This document shows positions 24,042-35,527 of a stretch of 64,000 bases of DNA, piece after piece. Both the position numbers and the translations under genes were made by a program. Under the pieces are notes generated by a model. It worked only from the letters and a program-made list of their open reading frames with translations. It did not search any database and was not told the DNA's origin. Origin of the DNA: Limnoperna fortunei (Eukaryota; Mollusca; Bivalvia; Mytilida; Modiolidae). The stretch spans positions 113,466,545 through 113,530,544 of the forward strand of contig OX104111.1 of the NCBI GenBank assembly GCA_944474755.1, written 5' to 3'. Each line of letters opens with the position of its first letter. The first letter of the stretch is position 1.

Positions 24042-24145
24042 TGAAAATGTGAATATTTCAAGTTAGTAGTTTTCGATCTTGAACTTGTCCAAACCTCTTT
24101 TATTCCAAATACTTGCAATATTTTAAAACATTTCTTGTCTAACAT
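24042..24145 (+). repeat. Local direct duplication, copy 2
   Basis: Partner of 23491-23594, same orientation. The sequence is AT-rich and non-coding. Confidence 0.75.
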
Positions 24146-24200
24146 TATTTTGTCAAATTAAAATAATGTTTCTTTTTAGGTTACATCTATATTGTCTTAT

Positions 24201-24560
24201 TATTTAAGTTAAATATCAAATAGCCACATTTATACGTCTGTTTATCAGGCCTTCACGTCATGTCAACATGTGTTTTCTATCATGTCATTGCGGTTGAATT
24301 AGAGAAATTTAGCATGCACCTTCTGTCAATAGATTACATGTAATATCATTGATGGCAGACGCATCCTATGCGATGTAGGCTATTATATAGACTGTTGAAT
24401 AAAAATATTAAAAAAGCCGCCTAAATAAGAACAGTAGCAAAGAAATCGACCGAACAATAAGAGCCGAAATTCAATGTACAATTACATATCCGGATTTATT
24501 ATATAAACTGTTAGATAACTAAGAATCTTGAAAACAAAACAGAATCTCGAATGCTCGTAC
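24201..24560 (+). repeat. Module B tail fragment
   Basis: It matches only the last 0.35 kb of module B (for example 9906-10190 and 38300-38650): CTTCACGTCATGTCAACA, TTTAGCATGC and AGAATCTCGAATGCTCGTAC. It joins module C to the next array entry, showing an internal deletion of a B copy or a recombined block. Confidence 0.7.
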
Positions 24561-25033
24561 CGTAGATAGGTACCATCTTTCTTTTCACACGAGATACCTG
24601 GAGCAATTTTTACCTGTCATTATTCGTTTAAACCCGCTATAATTCGCTTTTGTTTTCCCGCATGATTATGTCCGCCTACACCCGCTTTATATAGTTCGTA
24701 ACGAACAGCTAAAATAGTTTCCGATACATACACTTTATATATATTTATTTCAGTATAAAGCGGGTATATTCTACAAGTATATCCGCGATATATTGTTCTG
24801 TTATACCCGTTTTAAATTTTTCGTTTTTTGTGTACCAGCTTTATATCGTTCGTGTCTACACGTTCTATACCGTTTGCATCTTCACTTTTTATTTCCTTCG
24901 TGGATATTGGCGCGACATCCTAAGTGTATACCCCTTTTATATTTCTGTCGTAGATGGCCGATTTCTGGTACATATGACCCAGTACAGATGAGCTCACGCG
25001 CACACATCTGTACTTGCTGCGTCATCAAATCAA
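24561..25033 (+). repeat. Short 24-bp array and left flank of the CACTA element
   Basis: A truncated array entry is followed by array units. From about 24780 the sequence matches 20415-20650, including the hairpin AGTACAGATG/CATCTGTACT at 24981-25014. It is cut at 25033 by the CACTA insertion. Confidence 0.75.
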
Positions 25034-25541
25034 CACTACTGGCTAAAAAAATTACTGTAAATACCAGTTGCAGTCGTTTTTCGTCTGTCACTGACTGAGA
25101 TTGACTGCAAATGACTGCAAAAATGTCTGTAAAAGACTGCAAACGTTGTGTCAGACAATAATTTTTACTGTGGCAGTCATTTTATGCCTGTCACAGACAT
25201 ATTTTGTCCGTCACAGATATTTTTCCGTTGGCGCAGTCATTTTATGTCTGTTACAACGGCGTATCCGTTGTATCAGTCAAAAAATGTCTGTGGCAGTCAT
25301 TTTTTCCGTTGACTCAGTCGAAAATCGTCTGTTACAACGGCGTTACCGTTGTTTCAGTCAAAAAAAAAATGTCTGTCACAGACATTTTCTCCGTTGTTTC
25401 AGACAAAATACGACTGTCACAACGCCTGGTAATTATTATTGTTAATTTATTAACTGCCGTCGATTTATATTTTTTATTTCACTTGTTTTATGAAAATTTT
25501 CGGAATTAAACAAAAAAAATCTCTATTTGGAAATTGTACGT
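25034..25541 (+). repeat. Left terminal inverted repeat of the CACTA element
   Basis: It pairs with 29605-30110 to high identity up to TCTCTATTTGGAAATTG. It contains ACTGCAAATGACTGCAAA and two inner palindromes of the form ACAACGG-CGT-N2-CCGTTGT. In plant CACTA elements such subterminal words bind the transposition proteins; here that is an inference. Short ORFs in this arm are shadows. Confidence 0.85.
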
Positions 25542-27113
25542 TCGCACAGTTACGATAACAAATGTTTTTTAAGTAGTTTAAGATAAATGTATGTTTAAAT
25601 AAATCTGTTTCTAAAAAATGAAGACTGCTGAAAATGTTAGCATTTGTTTAGTCCTTATTTATAATAATTACACTGAATTTAACAATGGTTTACTTACACA
25701 TCTGGTGAAATTAAAACCCGCATTAAAGCCATAACAACGATTGCATTGGAAACATTTGTACAATAATGTTTTTTTTAAAAGTTTAAAAAAAAAACCATAT
25801 AATAAAATAGCCAATTTCTTTAATTATGGCGGAAACTGTTAGTATTTTATTTAGTACGGATACATACATTACATTGTGACATTTTAGTCGTTAATTTTTT
25901 CTGTCTTTCGATATTAAATATTAAATATTTAAAAAAAAACCATAAAATAATGTTTGTTTTCTTAGTTGCATCTACTGTCGTTTAAATGGATCTGGTAATT
26001 TAGTTACGACTATAAAATTGTACATGTACAATTTAAAGAATGATACGTGTTGTTAATTAGGTTACAGGTAATCTCGCCTCACCACCTCGCTAATCAAAGA
26101 TAATGATTGTGTATAATACATTTTGCGACACGATCCGGTGTTTTTCCGCGACCATGCGGAACAAGGGTTGATATTGTGTAATATAATAATGTAATAAATA
26201 CATTATAGTAATGGATGAATGGGTACTGTCTTCTAAAATACCTGTTCCCGCCCCTTCCCCCCCACCCCCGTGGTAAATTATGAACTCTGTACACACAAAA
26301 CACTAATTGTAGAGGTGTACTTTTCTTATTGTCAACTTTGACAAGCAATGGAGATCACTAAAATTATTACAAAGAAATGCCCCCGAAAGACCCGATTATC
26401 TGTATAATATATATAGCATGCAACTGAATCGAGTGCGCCGTTTGCTTTTAGTCGTACAATATTCTGTCAAGCACGAAACATAATAAGCAAGAGAATTAAA
26501 CTACACCGGTATAGTTTAATAAGAAAATGAAATTATTACTTCAAAATAATTTTAAAAATGTATTTTTGAAAAAGTTGTACACGTTGTTCATACAATTATT
26601 TCTACATGTAGCGGAGACCCTCTAGTTGTAGTGTTAGGGTTAGGGTTAGGTCATCATACGGAAAGCCTGACAGCTGACCGTTGTGGGTAACGTGTTTGAA
26701 GATTGGCACTCCCCTAGCACGATAAATCCCCTTTTGCAGATTTGAAAAAAGAGTAGGCTCATTGTAGCTGCTACAAAAGGCTAAATTCTCCGCCCCTACA
26801 CAAAACTTCATACTTTTCCAGTAGCAGTCTAAATTGTGTAACTTGTGTCCCACCCCACCCCCTTTTTCCGTTGATTAATTGTTTGTTTACTTAGTCTTGT
26901 CCTGAATATCGCTGAAATACTACTCGTTGGACGTAAAGCAAACATCCGATCAAACTTATCTATCTATTTCGGTAATAATTGGATATCACATCGTTAAGTT
27001 TGAATTCTAACACATTATTTATGCGATTTCATTACCACACATGGACTATTGATTTATTAAAAACAAACCTTTAATATATTTGAAAGGTGTAAGTTTTCAT
27101 ATTTTAAAACACG
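25542..27113. other. CACTA element interior, left part
   Basis: No gene is recognised. Several blocks are inverted relative to the right half: GTTACAGGTAATC near 26063 against GATTACCTGTAAC near 29190, and CTGAATCGAGTGCGCCGTTT near 26424 against its complement near 28792. It contains a short TTAGGG run. The small ORFs at 26090-26853 show no family resemblance. Confidence 0.5.
26631..26650 (+). repeat. Short interstitial telomere-type repeat
   Basis: TTAGGG occurs three times in a row in GTGTTAGGGTTAGGGTTAGG. This is the animal telomere motif. Three units inside a transposon do not indicate a chromosome end. Confidence 0.6.
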
Positions 27114-27126
27114 CTAAATATTTATT

Positions 27127-27394
27127 GTTTTTTTGTTTGTTTGAATGGTGTCTTAACGCCACTTTCAGCAATTTTTCAGCTATTTCGTAGCGTCGAGTTT
27201 TTATTGGGGGAGGAAGCCGGATTACCCGGAGAGAACCCCTGACCTGCGGTACGAAAGCTAGCAATCCTTGTCAATTAAGATTGGAGTCGAGTACACCCTG
27301 CCTGCATTGAGAATCGAACCCGCAATCTCAGTGTTGACAGACCACGTGATCAATTGTAGACGAACTACCTTGACCACTCGGCCACCGAGGCCCC
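27127..27394 (-). mobile_element. Full-length tRNA-derived SINE
   Basis: Read on the minus strand it has the tRNA-like head GGGGGCCTCGGTGGCCGAGT, an A box TGGCCGAGTGG matching the TRGYNNARNNG pattern, a B box GGTTCGATTCT (complement of about 27310-27320), a body with ACTGGACGC-like sequence and a CAAACAAACAAAA tail. CTAAATATTTATT flanks it at 27114-27126 and 27395-27407, a 13-bp target duplication. Best preserved copy of the family in the window. Confidence 0.9.
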
Positions 27395-27407
27395 CTAAAT
27401 ATTTATT

Positions 27408-29604
27408 AAAGAAATTAAAAGACCGTGTGCACAATAATATACTTTAGATTTTTTTATTTCAGTTATGAGTGTCGTTTTTTAAAATCTGAACTACAGAATT
27501 ATTGTTAATTTTGTTAATTACAATAACCGAATACAATACAGGTCGTGTATATGTCTTTGAAGTGTATTTATTACTTGTGTACATATGCGCAGGGACAATG
27601 TTCGTGGTGTACTCGAACCAGTAAAAACTAAAAGAAGTCTGATTTTCAAATTCCTTTATTCAAATTTATAAGGGTTTATTTCGTTTTATGATGTAAAAAC
27701 CCTATACACTTCTCGATAGAATAAAGGAAAACCATGCCATGCAAGCTGGAGAAACCATGCTTCAGTGTTACTAACTAGCTGAATATGTATTGGCCCCTGT
27801 ATTGATTCTGGGTTGGATGTATAGGTCCCGAGACCCGTAGGGTCCAGGGCCAATACGACTGACCGATAATCGATAAAAAGCCAATACAGACGCCAGTTCG
27901 TAAAAATTTTAATTAAATAAAGTAAAAGTCGTTTCACTAGCCTGTATGAACAGTCCGTATGAATAGCCAATCTATCATACGCTGGAAGGAGTCACGAAAT
28001 AGCTTACTGGTCCAGAAGACCGGAGGTGAGATAGTATCGGGTAATACAACTTTCCGTATGGCCCTGCGGTTTGAACGATAAGAAAGTTATTAACCTTTTT
28101 ATATTAGTACAGTGATCAAATATTAATCATCCCTTTATTAATAAATTATGGCCTATTTTACGTATTTTGCGTGTTTTGACGATTTCATGATGCTTTGCCA
28201 TGCCCATGCGGTTGAATGCACGGCCCATTATAACAGAACATATTAGTCCATCCACAACATGGAACGTCATGGGCACTGTTCCCATGTCTCCCTTATTATT
28301 ACTTTACATTATTATTTGTTATTAAAACCTGTATCTGTGGCATCTCATATTAACTGTATGATTAACCATGATTTGAAGATATTTCGTATTTTGTATCTGC
28401 ATATTATATATATATATATATTATCATTTATAAATCTCTGATCAGAGGAAATAAAGATATGAATGAATGAATGAACGAACGATGCACGAAAGTCGTACGA
28501 ACGATAAATACCCGATGTACGAACGATAACATCGTTAACTTATGTTAGCACTCAAATTTGCAAATAAAATCGTACAACATTTGGGGAAAGCTTTTGCAAA
28601 GGAGACGATTTGTATATTTATTTTAAAAACCATAAACTTTAACTGTGTGTTGCATAAAATTTCCGTTTTCTTTTTACTGAGACACCGAAACTGTCGGACA
28701 CAGTTATATTTGTATATACTATATATTATACTTACAACTGCTCACTGGACATATATCGAATGATTTTTCTCGAATACATGTCAACTTTGTACGAAACGGC
28801 GCACTCGATTCAGTTTCATTCGATAAAGTGTGTGTCTGTTATTTGTTCTGTGGCACTTTGCCATTCTATGGTATGATTTTAGAGTCAATGTAGACAATTA
28901 AAAAGTAAACACCTTTAAAAATTTAGTGTTTGTCTGTAGAACAAAAGGGGTTGAAGTTTACTTACAAGATAACCGTACAATCTATAACTGTAAATTTATT
29001 TGGTCCGTAGAAAAAACGCAAACTACTAGTATAGTTTTTAACAATTTTTTTTATTTTGTAGTTTTAGAGATATTTGCATATTTATCTGCACGTGCCGATT
29101 TTAGTATCGTTAATTACCGGTCACCTGTGTAATGTTTTCACATGATGCAGCCCAATGTTTCATAAACGTGAACTTTGATCAGTGAGGCGGGATTACCTGT
29201 AACATAATTAACCACATGTGTCCTTCTTTAAATCGGAAGCGCCCTGTGGACATCAACAACTTTATAATGTTTACTGAATTACCTGATATTTTAAACAGTA
29301 GAAAACAAACATGATTTGATTTTTTTTTATTAAATATTGTATTTAAAATAGCTAAACATATTTATACTAACTATAATTGTAAAATATTTTTCGGCATAAC
29401 TTAATAAATAAGCGATGTCATCATATTTTGTTTAACTTTGTTTGCAGAAAATATTAATATAAAAATGTAGAAGATGATCAAATTTCCAATAGATGTGTTT
29501 TGTTGAATTCCGAACATTTTCATAAAATAACTTGACATTTTGAAAATTAATCGACGGGTTAACAACAATACAAATAATAATAACCAGGCGTTAAAACAGT
29601 GTGC
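27408..29604. other. CACTA element interior, right part
   Basis: No gene is recognised. It includes a short TA run near 28405-28425, GAATGAATGAATGAACGAAC near 28460, and inverted matches to the left half at 28780-28825, 29176-29220 and 29310-29345. A partial copy of the TIR inner end lies at 29460-29600. The 94-codon minus-strand ORF at 27686-27970 has no recognisable family. Confidence 0.45.
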
Positions 29605-30110
29605 GAGAGATCAATTTCCAAATAGAGATTTTTTTTGTTTAATTCCGAATATTTTCATAAAAGAAATTAAAATTTAAAATATAAATCGGCCGCTGTTAAA
29701 AAGTTAACAATAATAATTACAAGGCGTTGTGACAGTCGTATTTTGTCTGATACAACGGAGAAAATGTCTGACAGACATTTTTTGACTGATATAACGGTAA
29801 CGCCGTTGTAACAGACGATTTTCGACTGAGTCAACGGAAAAAATGACTGCGACAGACATTTTTTGACTGATACAACGGATACGCCGTTGTAACAGACATA
29901 AAATGACTGCGCCAACGGAAAAAATGTCTTTGACGGACAAAATATGTCTGTGACAGGCATAAAATGACTGTCTCAATAAAAATCATTGTCTGACACAACG
30001 TTTGCAGTCTTTAACAGACATTTTTGCAGTCATTTGCAGTCAATCTCAGTCAGTGACAGACGTAAAACGACTGCAACTGGTAATTACAGTCATTTTTTTA
30101 GCCAGTAGTG
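29605..30110 (-). repeat. Right terminal inverted repeat of the CACTA element
   Basis: Reverse complement of 25034-25541, with scattered substitutions and a shorter stretch around 29760-29780. It ends GCCAGTAGTG followed by the duplicated CAA. Confidence 0.85.
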
Positions 30111-30113
30111 CAA

Positions 30114-30184
30114 AACGCCAGAAACAAGAACGTTGTTATGGAAGTATAACAACGTTCTTCTATGACGTTCTTGTTTCTGGCGTT
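30114..30184. repeat. Nested hairpin, second copy
   Basis: Same hairpin as 20659-20729, starting AACGCCAGAAACAAGAACG. The CACTA element is inserted immediately to its left, so an AT-rich site beside a hairpin was the target. Confidence 0.75.
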
Positions 30185-30269
30185 CTGACTGGATTTCAGA
30201 GACAATGGAGTATAAAACAATGGAGAGTCTATAGGATATAGCAATGTGAAAGTTGTTGGTTTACGGTAG

Positions 30270-30440
30270 AATAGGTACTTTCATGCGTTTTTGGGAAAGC
30301 CCTGTGAACTTTCACTCGTGATAGAAATTGTTATGTCTTTTGGCTCGTTCTGCTGCGCTCCACTCGCGAAAAGACATAAAATTTCTATCACTCGTGAAAG
30401 ATCAAACAGTCTTTCCCAAAAACGTATGAAAGAACCTATT
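30270..30440. mobile_element. 171-bp palindromic element, complete copy
   Basis: The outer arms start AATAGGTACTTTCATGCG and end with the complement of AATAGGTTCTTTCATACG; pairing extends through TGGGAAAG and through CTTTCACTCGTGATAGAAAT to a loop around 30340-30370. It would form a hairpin of about 75 bp per arm. It is probably a MITE, of unknown superfamily. The copy at 20815-20930 has lost the right arm. Confidence 0.8.
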
Positions 30441-31620
30441 ATTATTGTTATTGGGCTGTATATCATTCCTTTATACCTGCTTTATGTCTTTCACGTGTAC
30501 CTGCTCTTTATCGTTCGGATAGTTCTGATGTAAATCGATTTGTATATCCCTTTCGTTGCGTTCAAGTACCGCTCTGTATCTCGTTCCGGTATATACCCGC
30601 TTTCGTGTTTTCTCGACTGATATCGTCTGCGTTTACAGGATTAATATCTTTCCTATGACCGCTTTAACGTGTATGTCCTATTGATATATCTAACGTATAC
30701 CCGCTTAATCTCGTTCTTCTTTGCCCGCTTTCTTACGTTCATTTATATCAGTTTACTTATATTCGTGTTTACACGCTTGATGTACGTGTATAGCCACGTT
30801 ATATAATTCTTTTATACCCGCTTGTTGTTTTTTCTTTATAGCCGTTATATATCGTTCTCGTATACAAGCTTTATATACTTCTGCTTCTCATATACCCGCT
30901 TTATATTGTTCTTGTATTACGAATTTATATTTTTCTTGTAAGCCCAATTAATATTGTTCTTGCATACCCATTGTATGCCGTTCTTGTATACCCGCTTTAT
31001 ATCGTTTGTGTGTACAAACTTGATATCATATTGTAATAATCCTCACCTACGCTATATAGTTCGGTCCTCACGCTTTGTATCGTTCGTGTACACACTCTTT
31101 AAATCGTTTTATTACCGTTATATGCATGCGTTACCTCTCTATATCGTTCGCATATAAATGCAATATATCGATTTTGTATACCATCTTTATATCGTTCACG
31201 TATACCCTCTTTATATCGTTCACGTATACCCGCTTTATATCGTTTGTGTGTACAAACTTGATATCATTGTAATAATCCTCACCTACGCTATATAGTTCGG
31301 TCCTCACGCTTTGTATCGTTCGTGTCTTTAAATCGTTTTATTAACGTTTTATGCATGTGTTACCTCTCTATATCGTTCGCATATAAATGCAATATATCGA
31401 TTGTGTATACCATCTTTATATCGTTCACGTATACCCTCTTTATATCGTTTGTGTTTACCGTCTTTAGATGGTTCTTGTGTACCCGCTTATATCGATCTTG
31501 TATACACGCTTTATACTATTTACGTATACAGGCTTTATATCGTTTCATTTTCGATTATACAATATCGTACGTGTATATCCGATTTCTTTTATATTCGTGT
31601 GTATCAGTTTTTGTAGTTGA
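30441..31620 (+). repeat. 24-bp minisatellite array 3
   Basis: Degenerate units with the usual core. It contains a recent tandem duplication of about 235 bp (30990-31222 and 31223-31440), seen from repeated ACAAACTTGATATCAT and AATAATCCTCACCTACGCTA blocks. ORFs at 30954-31681 are repeat shadows. Confidence 0.85.
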
Positions 31621-32590
31621 AGTAAAAATAACATTTCGTGGGATTCTTAAATTCGTTGTTGGCGAAAAAAATGTAAAATGAGGGCGTCGCTTACATATTT
31701 TGGTATTCACATACAGTGTTAGTCTGTACATTTTCTAATACGTCATTTTCAAGATATAATCGTTCTCGGGAGATGACAATTATAATGCTGATCACGGGAT
31801 TTTATAGAAATTTACGGTACTTGTTTTGGAAAGCGGCGACATTAAAATGAAATGGAATAGCTTAAGAAAGACGATTCAAAACGAAACTGTTTGTTGTTGT
31901 TGCATGGTGCATAGCCCGCACTTAACATAAACTAATGAAAAGGGGTTGTGTTTGTGCCTTTTTATGTCGTTTGTAAACACAATTTTAAAAGACGGTGCGT
32001 TTAGAAAGTACCCAAAATAAAATAAAGCGATGCCATTTATTACATGATTGTGTACATCCAAAACCCATCTTCAAAACGTCCCATTTATTGTTTTGTTTAC
32101 AAAAGAAAATTAAATAATTAAGATTAAACCGATTTTGATTTGTAACCGTAAACATAATTAACATAATTAATAAACATGTCATTTTATGAAAACAAATCTA
32201 AGTCAACAGTTCATTGTAAATTTGTCGTACTTTCCCTGGGGCAAAGATTATTTGTTTGTCAATAAACTTGATGGCTATAGTTAGTGGCTTTAAATGATGG
32301 AAATGACTATAAAAGGTGTTAAAAATAAAAAGTAGAATGCTTTATTGTCATTATTTCAATTAAGAAATATACTTTAATATTTGTTTATATATCAACACTT
32401 CAAAACGAAAAGGCACTATGGGGACTACGTTCATTACTGACAGGATTACGCAATTAAAAAATAACAACGATACTTTTTATCAATTTTATTTCTGTTTTGT
32501 GTCATAAACACAGTAAAGTTGCTCATAATGCAAAATTGACATATCCAGCGAAAAGATGTCAATATAACTATGCATCTTGAACATCAGTAG
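31621..32590. other. Unrecognised 1-kb segment between arrays
   Basis: It interrupts the array series and has no partner in the window. It is AT-rich, with no ORF of note, no clear terminal repeats and no tRNA-like head. It could be an insertion of unknown type or locus-specific sequence. Confidence 0.4.
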
Positions 32591-33690
32591 TGATTATACA
32601 TGTAAACAACCGTACAGCTTTATATCGTTCGGACATTTCTGATTTATACCGAAGTGTATATCCGCTTCATATCGTTCACGTACGCCTCTGTATCTCGTTC
32701 ATTTATATGCCAGATTTCGTGCCTTCCCGATTAATATCGCTTGCGTTTACCGGCTTAATATCTTTCGGGTTTACTTACTATATTCAGATCGTGTTAAACT
32801 GCTCTGTTTATTTATTGTGTAACCGCTTGATATCGTTTGTATCTGCACGTTCTAGAAAATTGGTGTATAGCCGCTTTCTGAGTGTTTGTGTAGATCCGAT
32901 TGTTATGGTTTGTTCTATGCCCGCTTTCTGACGGTCCGGTATAAATGCTTGATATCGTACGTGTTTCTCCTAATTATTCAGCTGATGTATACCCGCTAGA
33001 TCTCGTTCTTCATTGGCCGCTTTCGCACTTTCGTTTATATCCGTTAACCTGGCTCTACGCTTGATGTCGTCCGTATATAACCACGTTATATAGTTCTTTT
33101 ATTTCCTCTTATTATCCTTTTTATGGCCGCTATATATCGTTCACTTATGCAAGCTTTATACCCTTCTGATATACCCGCTTTATATTGTTCTTGTATGCCG
33201 GATTTTTATTATTCTTGTATGCCGAAGTTATATTCTGTTTGTAAACCAGCTTTAAATCTGTTGTGTATATTGCTTTATATTGTTCCTTTATAAACACTTT
33301 ATATCTTTTTTGCATACCCGCTTAATATACATCGTGTATACCCGCTTTATATCGCTTGTGTATGCCCATTTGATATCGTTGTAACCATCCTTTTAAATAG
33401 TTTGTGTACACCCATTTTATGTAGTTCTAGTCAACACGCTTTGTATCATTCTTGTGCGTACTATTTCTATCGTTTTATTTATGTGTTTCCTCTTTATATC
33501 GTTCGCATATAGATGCTGCATATCGTTTGCCTATGCCGGCGTAATAGCGTTCGTGAATACATCCTTGAAATCGTTTGTATTTTAAAGTTATATTTATTTA
33601 TTGTGTAGTAGCTTTATATCGCTTTTATATACAAGCGTTATATGGTTGTCGGATACCCGCTTAATATCGGTCTTGTATATAGAATATACA
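32591..33690 (+). repeat. 24-bp minisatellite array 4
   Basis: Monomer variants occur in the same order as at 44470-45010, 49160-49860 and 53520-54110, including the marker GCTCTGTTTATTTATTGT followed by GGTGTATAGCCGCTTT. It ends with TCTTGTATATAGAATATA, the same exit used at 54520-54545. Confidence 0.85.
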
Positions 33691-34789
33691 ACTGAACATG
33701 AGATATCATTTTATCATCAGTGGTATTATATGGCGAAACGATAGCTGACTTCACAATACAATTTTGCAGGTATACTGATCGTGAAAGTCTTATCTCACAC
33801 ACGGATACAAATAATTACAACACTGTATCATTAATGGAATAAATTAACTTTCAACAGTGATGATCTCTATCATAATCTGCTTTCACATTCAGGGCTATCG
33901 ACATGTATATTCTAGGTAGCATTTTTTATTTATCAACTCTTGTATCATTCCCATATGACAAATATATCTATTTTTTAAAGTGATGTTAATTTAGAAGCAA
34001 TCTAATTTTTATTCACCATCTATACTGAAATTGTTAGCTAAATTATTCGTTTTTATTAATGCTATTTTTATTATTGTATGACATGCGAATTGCAGACTTA
34101 CATATTGGCCGTCCACAAAAAAAGATTAACGTGTAATATCAGTTACACTGCAGATATGATGGACGTCGACAAACACAACAGTTATATTGTCGTCACTGTT
34201 AGGTCACTAAGCAACATTTAAACCATACGTGATCATAATCGTTAGTACAATGGGTTATAAGAAGCATACACTAAGAATGGGGTCAGCAACGGCAAACTCT
34301 AATCTAAACTAAATATTACTAATACTGATTAAATACAACGGCTATTTGAACACTTTGTTGGGTAGTACTTAATGTGAAGTTTGTAATATAATTAGTCACA
34401 CCTTGATTTGAAGATGTACATAATTTAAATTACAGGCACAAGCGATGTATTTCGTTTTAAATGCCAAACAAATGGATGGTATCGGTTCAACGTATGGTCA
34501 CCTTATAATATATGAATAGATAGTTCCGTGCGAACTTAAGGTCACCTCGTAACGTTAATTTAGACTAGATTAACAAAGAAGTCAATGTGAAGTCAGGAGT
34601 GTAATTTGTAACGCCCTAATTGGTATATGGAAAGAATGTTCGTGACATCAGCAAAAGGAAACTGTAAATACGATCTAAATAGTTGAGCGATGGAATAACG
34701 GTAAACGATTGTCAATCATTCAAGGTGAAGGGAAAACGTACACAACGAAAGTCAATGATATAATATCAAAAAATATAATAAAATAAAAA

Positions 34790-35009
34790 AAATATAATAT
34801 AATATAATATAATATGAAATAATATAATATAATATAATATAATATAATATAATATAATATAATATAATATAATATAATATAATATAATATAATATAATAT
34901 AATATAATATAATATAATATAATATAATATAATATAATATAATATAATATAATATAATATAATATAATATAATATAATATAATATAATATAATATAATAT
35001 AATATAATT
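34790..35009 (+). repeat. Long (AATAT)n pentanucleotide microsatellite
   Basis: About 220 bp of near-perfect AATAT units with one early interruption. Copies 1 and 3 of module A have only about four units at the same place. The minus-strand ORF here (YIILYYIIL) is a shadow. Confidence 0.95.
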
Positions 35010-35247
35010 ATATTTCGAGTATGGACGGAATTCGAGTGTGTCTCCATATTTTCACAACAATAAGAAACACCAAATAAAAACACAAATTGAAAAAAAAATC
35101 TCTTTTTATTATACGTAAATCTACATTAAAGTATATATCTGACCAAGTGAAAATATGATAATATTGGACCAAGAAAAATATTACAAAATAGCAAAGATAA
35201 TGAATAATCTCTTAAAAGCACAAACAAATTATTACTATATAATAAAA

Positions 35248-35360
35248 CCGTTATTGCATGAATATTGGAAAATGTTGTCCCTCGCAAGATGCTATATTGC
35301 ACTCGAAAGCAATATAACACTTGCATGGGAAAATATTTCCCAATATTCATGCAATAACCC
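35248..35360. mobile_element. Palindromic MITE in module A (copy 2a)
   Basis: It starts near GTTATTGCATGAATATTGG and ends CCAATATTCATGCAATAACC, with TTGTCCCTCGCAAGATGCTA inside the left arm. The centre is shortened relative to 35528-35656. Confidence 0.8.
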
Positions 35361-35527
35361 TATAATATGATATGATATGATATGATATGATATGATATGA
35401 TATGATATGATATGATATAATATAATATAATATAATATAATATAATATAATATAATATAATATAATATAATATAATATAATATAATATAATATAATATAA
35501 TATAATATAATATAATATAATATAATA
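35361..35527 (+). repeat. (TATGA)n then (TATAA)n microsatellite
   Basis: About ten TATGA units pass directly into more than twenty TATAA units. The tract lies exactly between two palindromic MITE copies, touching both. Confidence 0.95.

Larger units (their letters stand above)
22111..24200 (+). repeat. Module C, copy 1 (longest)
   Basis: The first 1.2 kb matches 46411-47655 and, in part, 47946-48525 and 51236-52050. Landmarks are ACAATTATTCTATGATACAC, an embedded SINE, and GATGTTCTCGAGGTATGTGA. From about 23340 to 24200 no partner is seen in the window. No conserved ORF. Confidence 0.75.
25034..30110. mobile_element. Non-autonomous CACTA-type DNA transposon (5,077 bp)
   Basis: It begins CACTACTGGCTAAAAAAAT and ends with the reverse complement (GCCAGTAGTG), flanked by the 3-bp duplication CAA (25031-25033 and 30111-30113). 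CACTA ends with a 3-bp duplication are the hallmark of the EnSpm/CMC superfamily. About 0.5 kb at each end is inverted and packed with short repeated words (TGTCTG, CAGTCATTTT, CCGTTG). Weaker inverted pairing continues inward to about 26460 and 28780. No transposase was found, so it would depend on an enzyme in trans. The interior holds a SINE. The same site without the element is present at 20641-20670. Confidence 0.8.

Noticed and set aside
25101..25509. Two ORFs of about 100 codons and their mirror images at 29667-29976
   Set aside because: They lie in the CACTA terminal inverted repeats, in overlapping frames, and arise from the repeated words.
26631..26650. Chromosome end
   Set aside because: Only three TTAGGG units, embedded within a transposon with sequence continuing on both sides.
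27310..27394. tRNA gene
   Set aside because: The A and B boxes belong to the head of a SINE with body, tail and target duplication; other SINE heads in the window were rejected as tRNA genes for the same reason.
27686..27970. 94-codon minus-strand ORF in the CACTA interior as a possible transposase fragment
   Set aside because: No catalytic motif or resemblance to EnSpm/CMC proteins could be seen; too short to support a call.
34766..35083. 105-codon ORF YIILYYIIL on the minus strand
   Set aside because: It is a pentanucleotide microsatellite read in frame; no coding signal.
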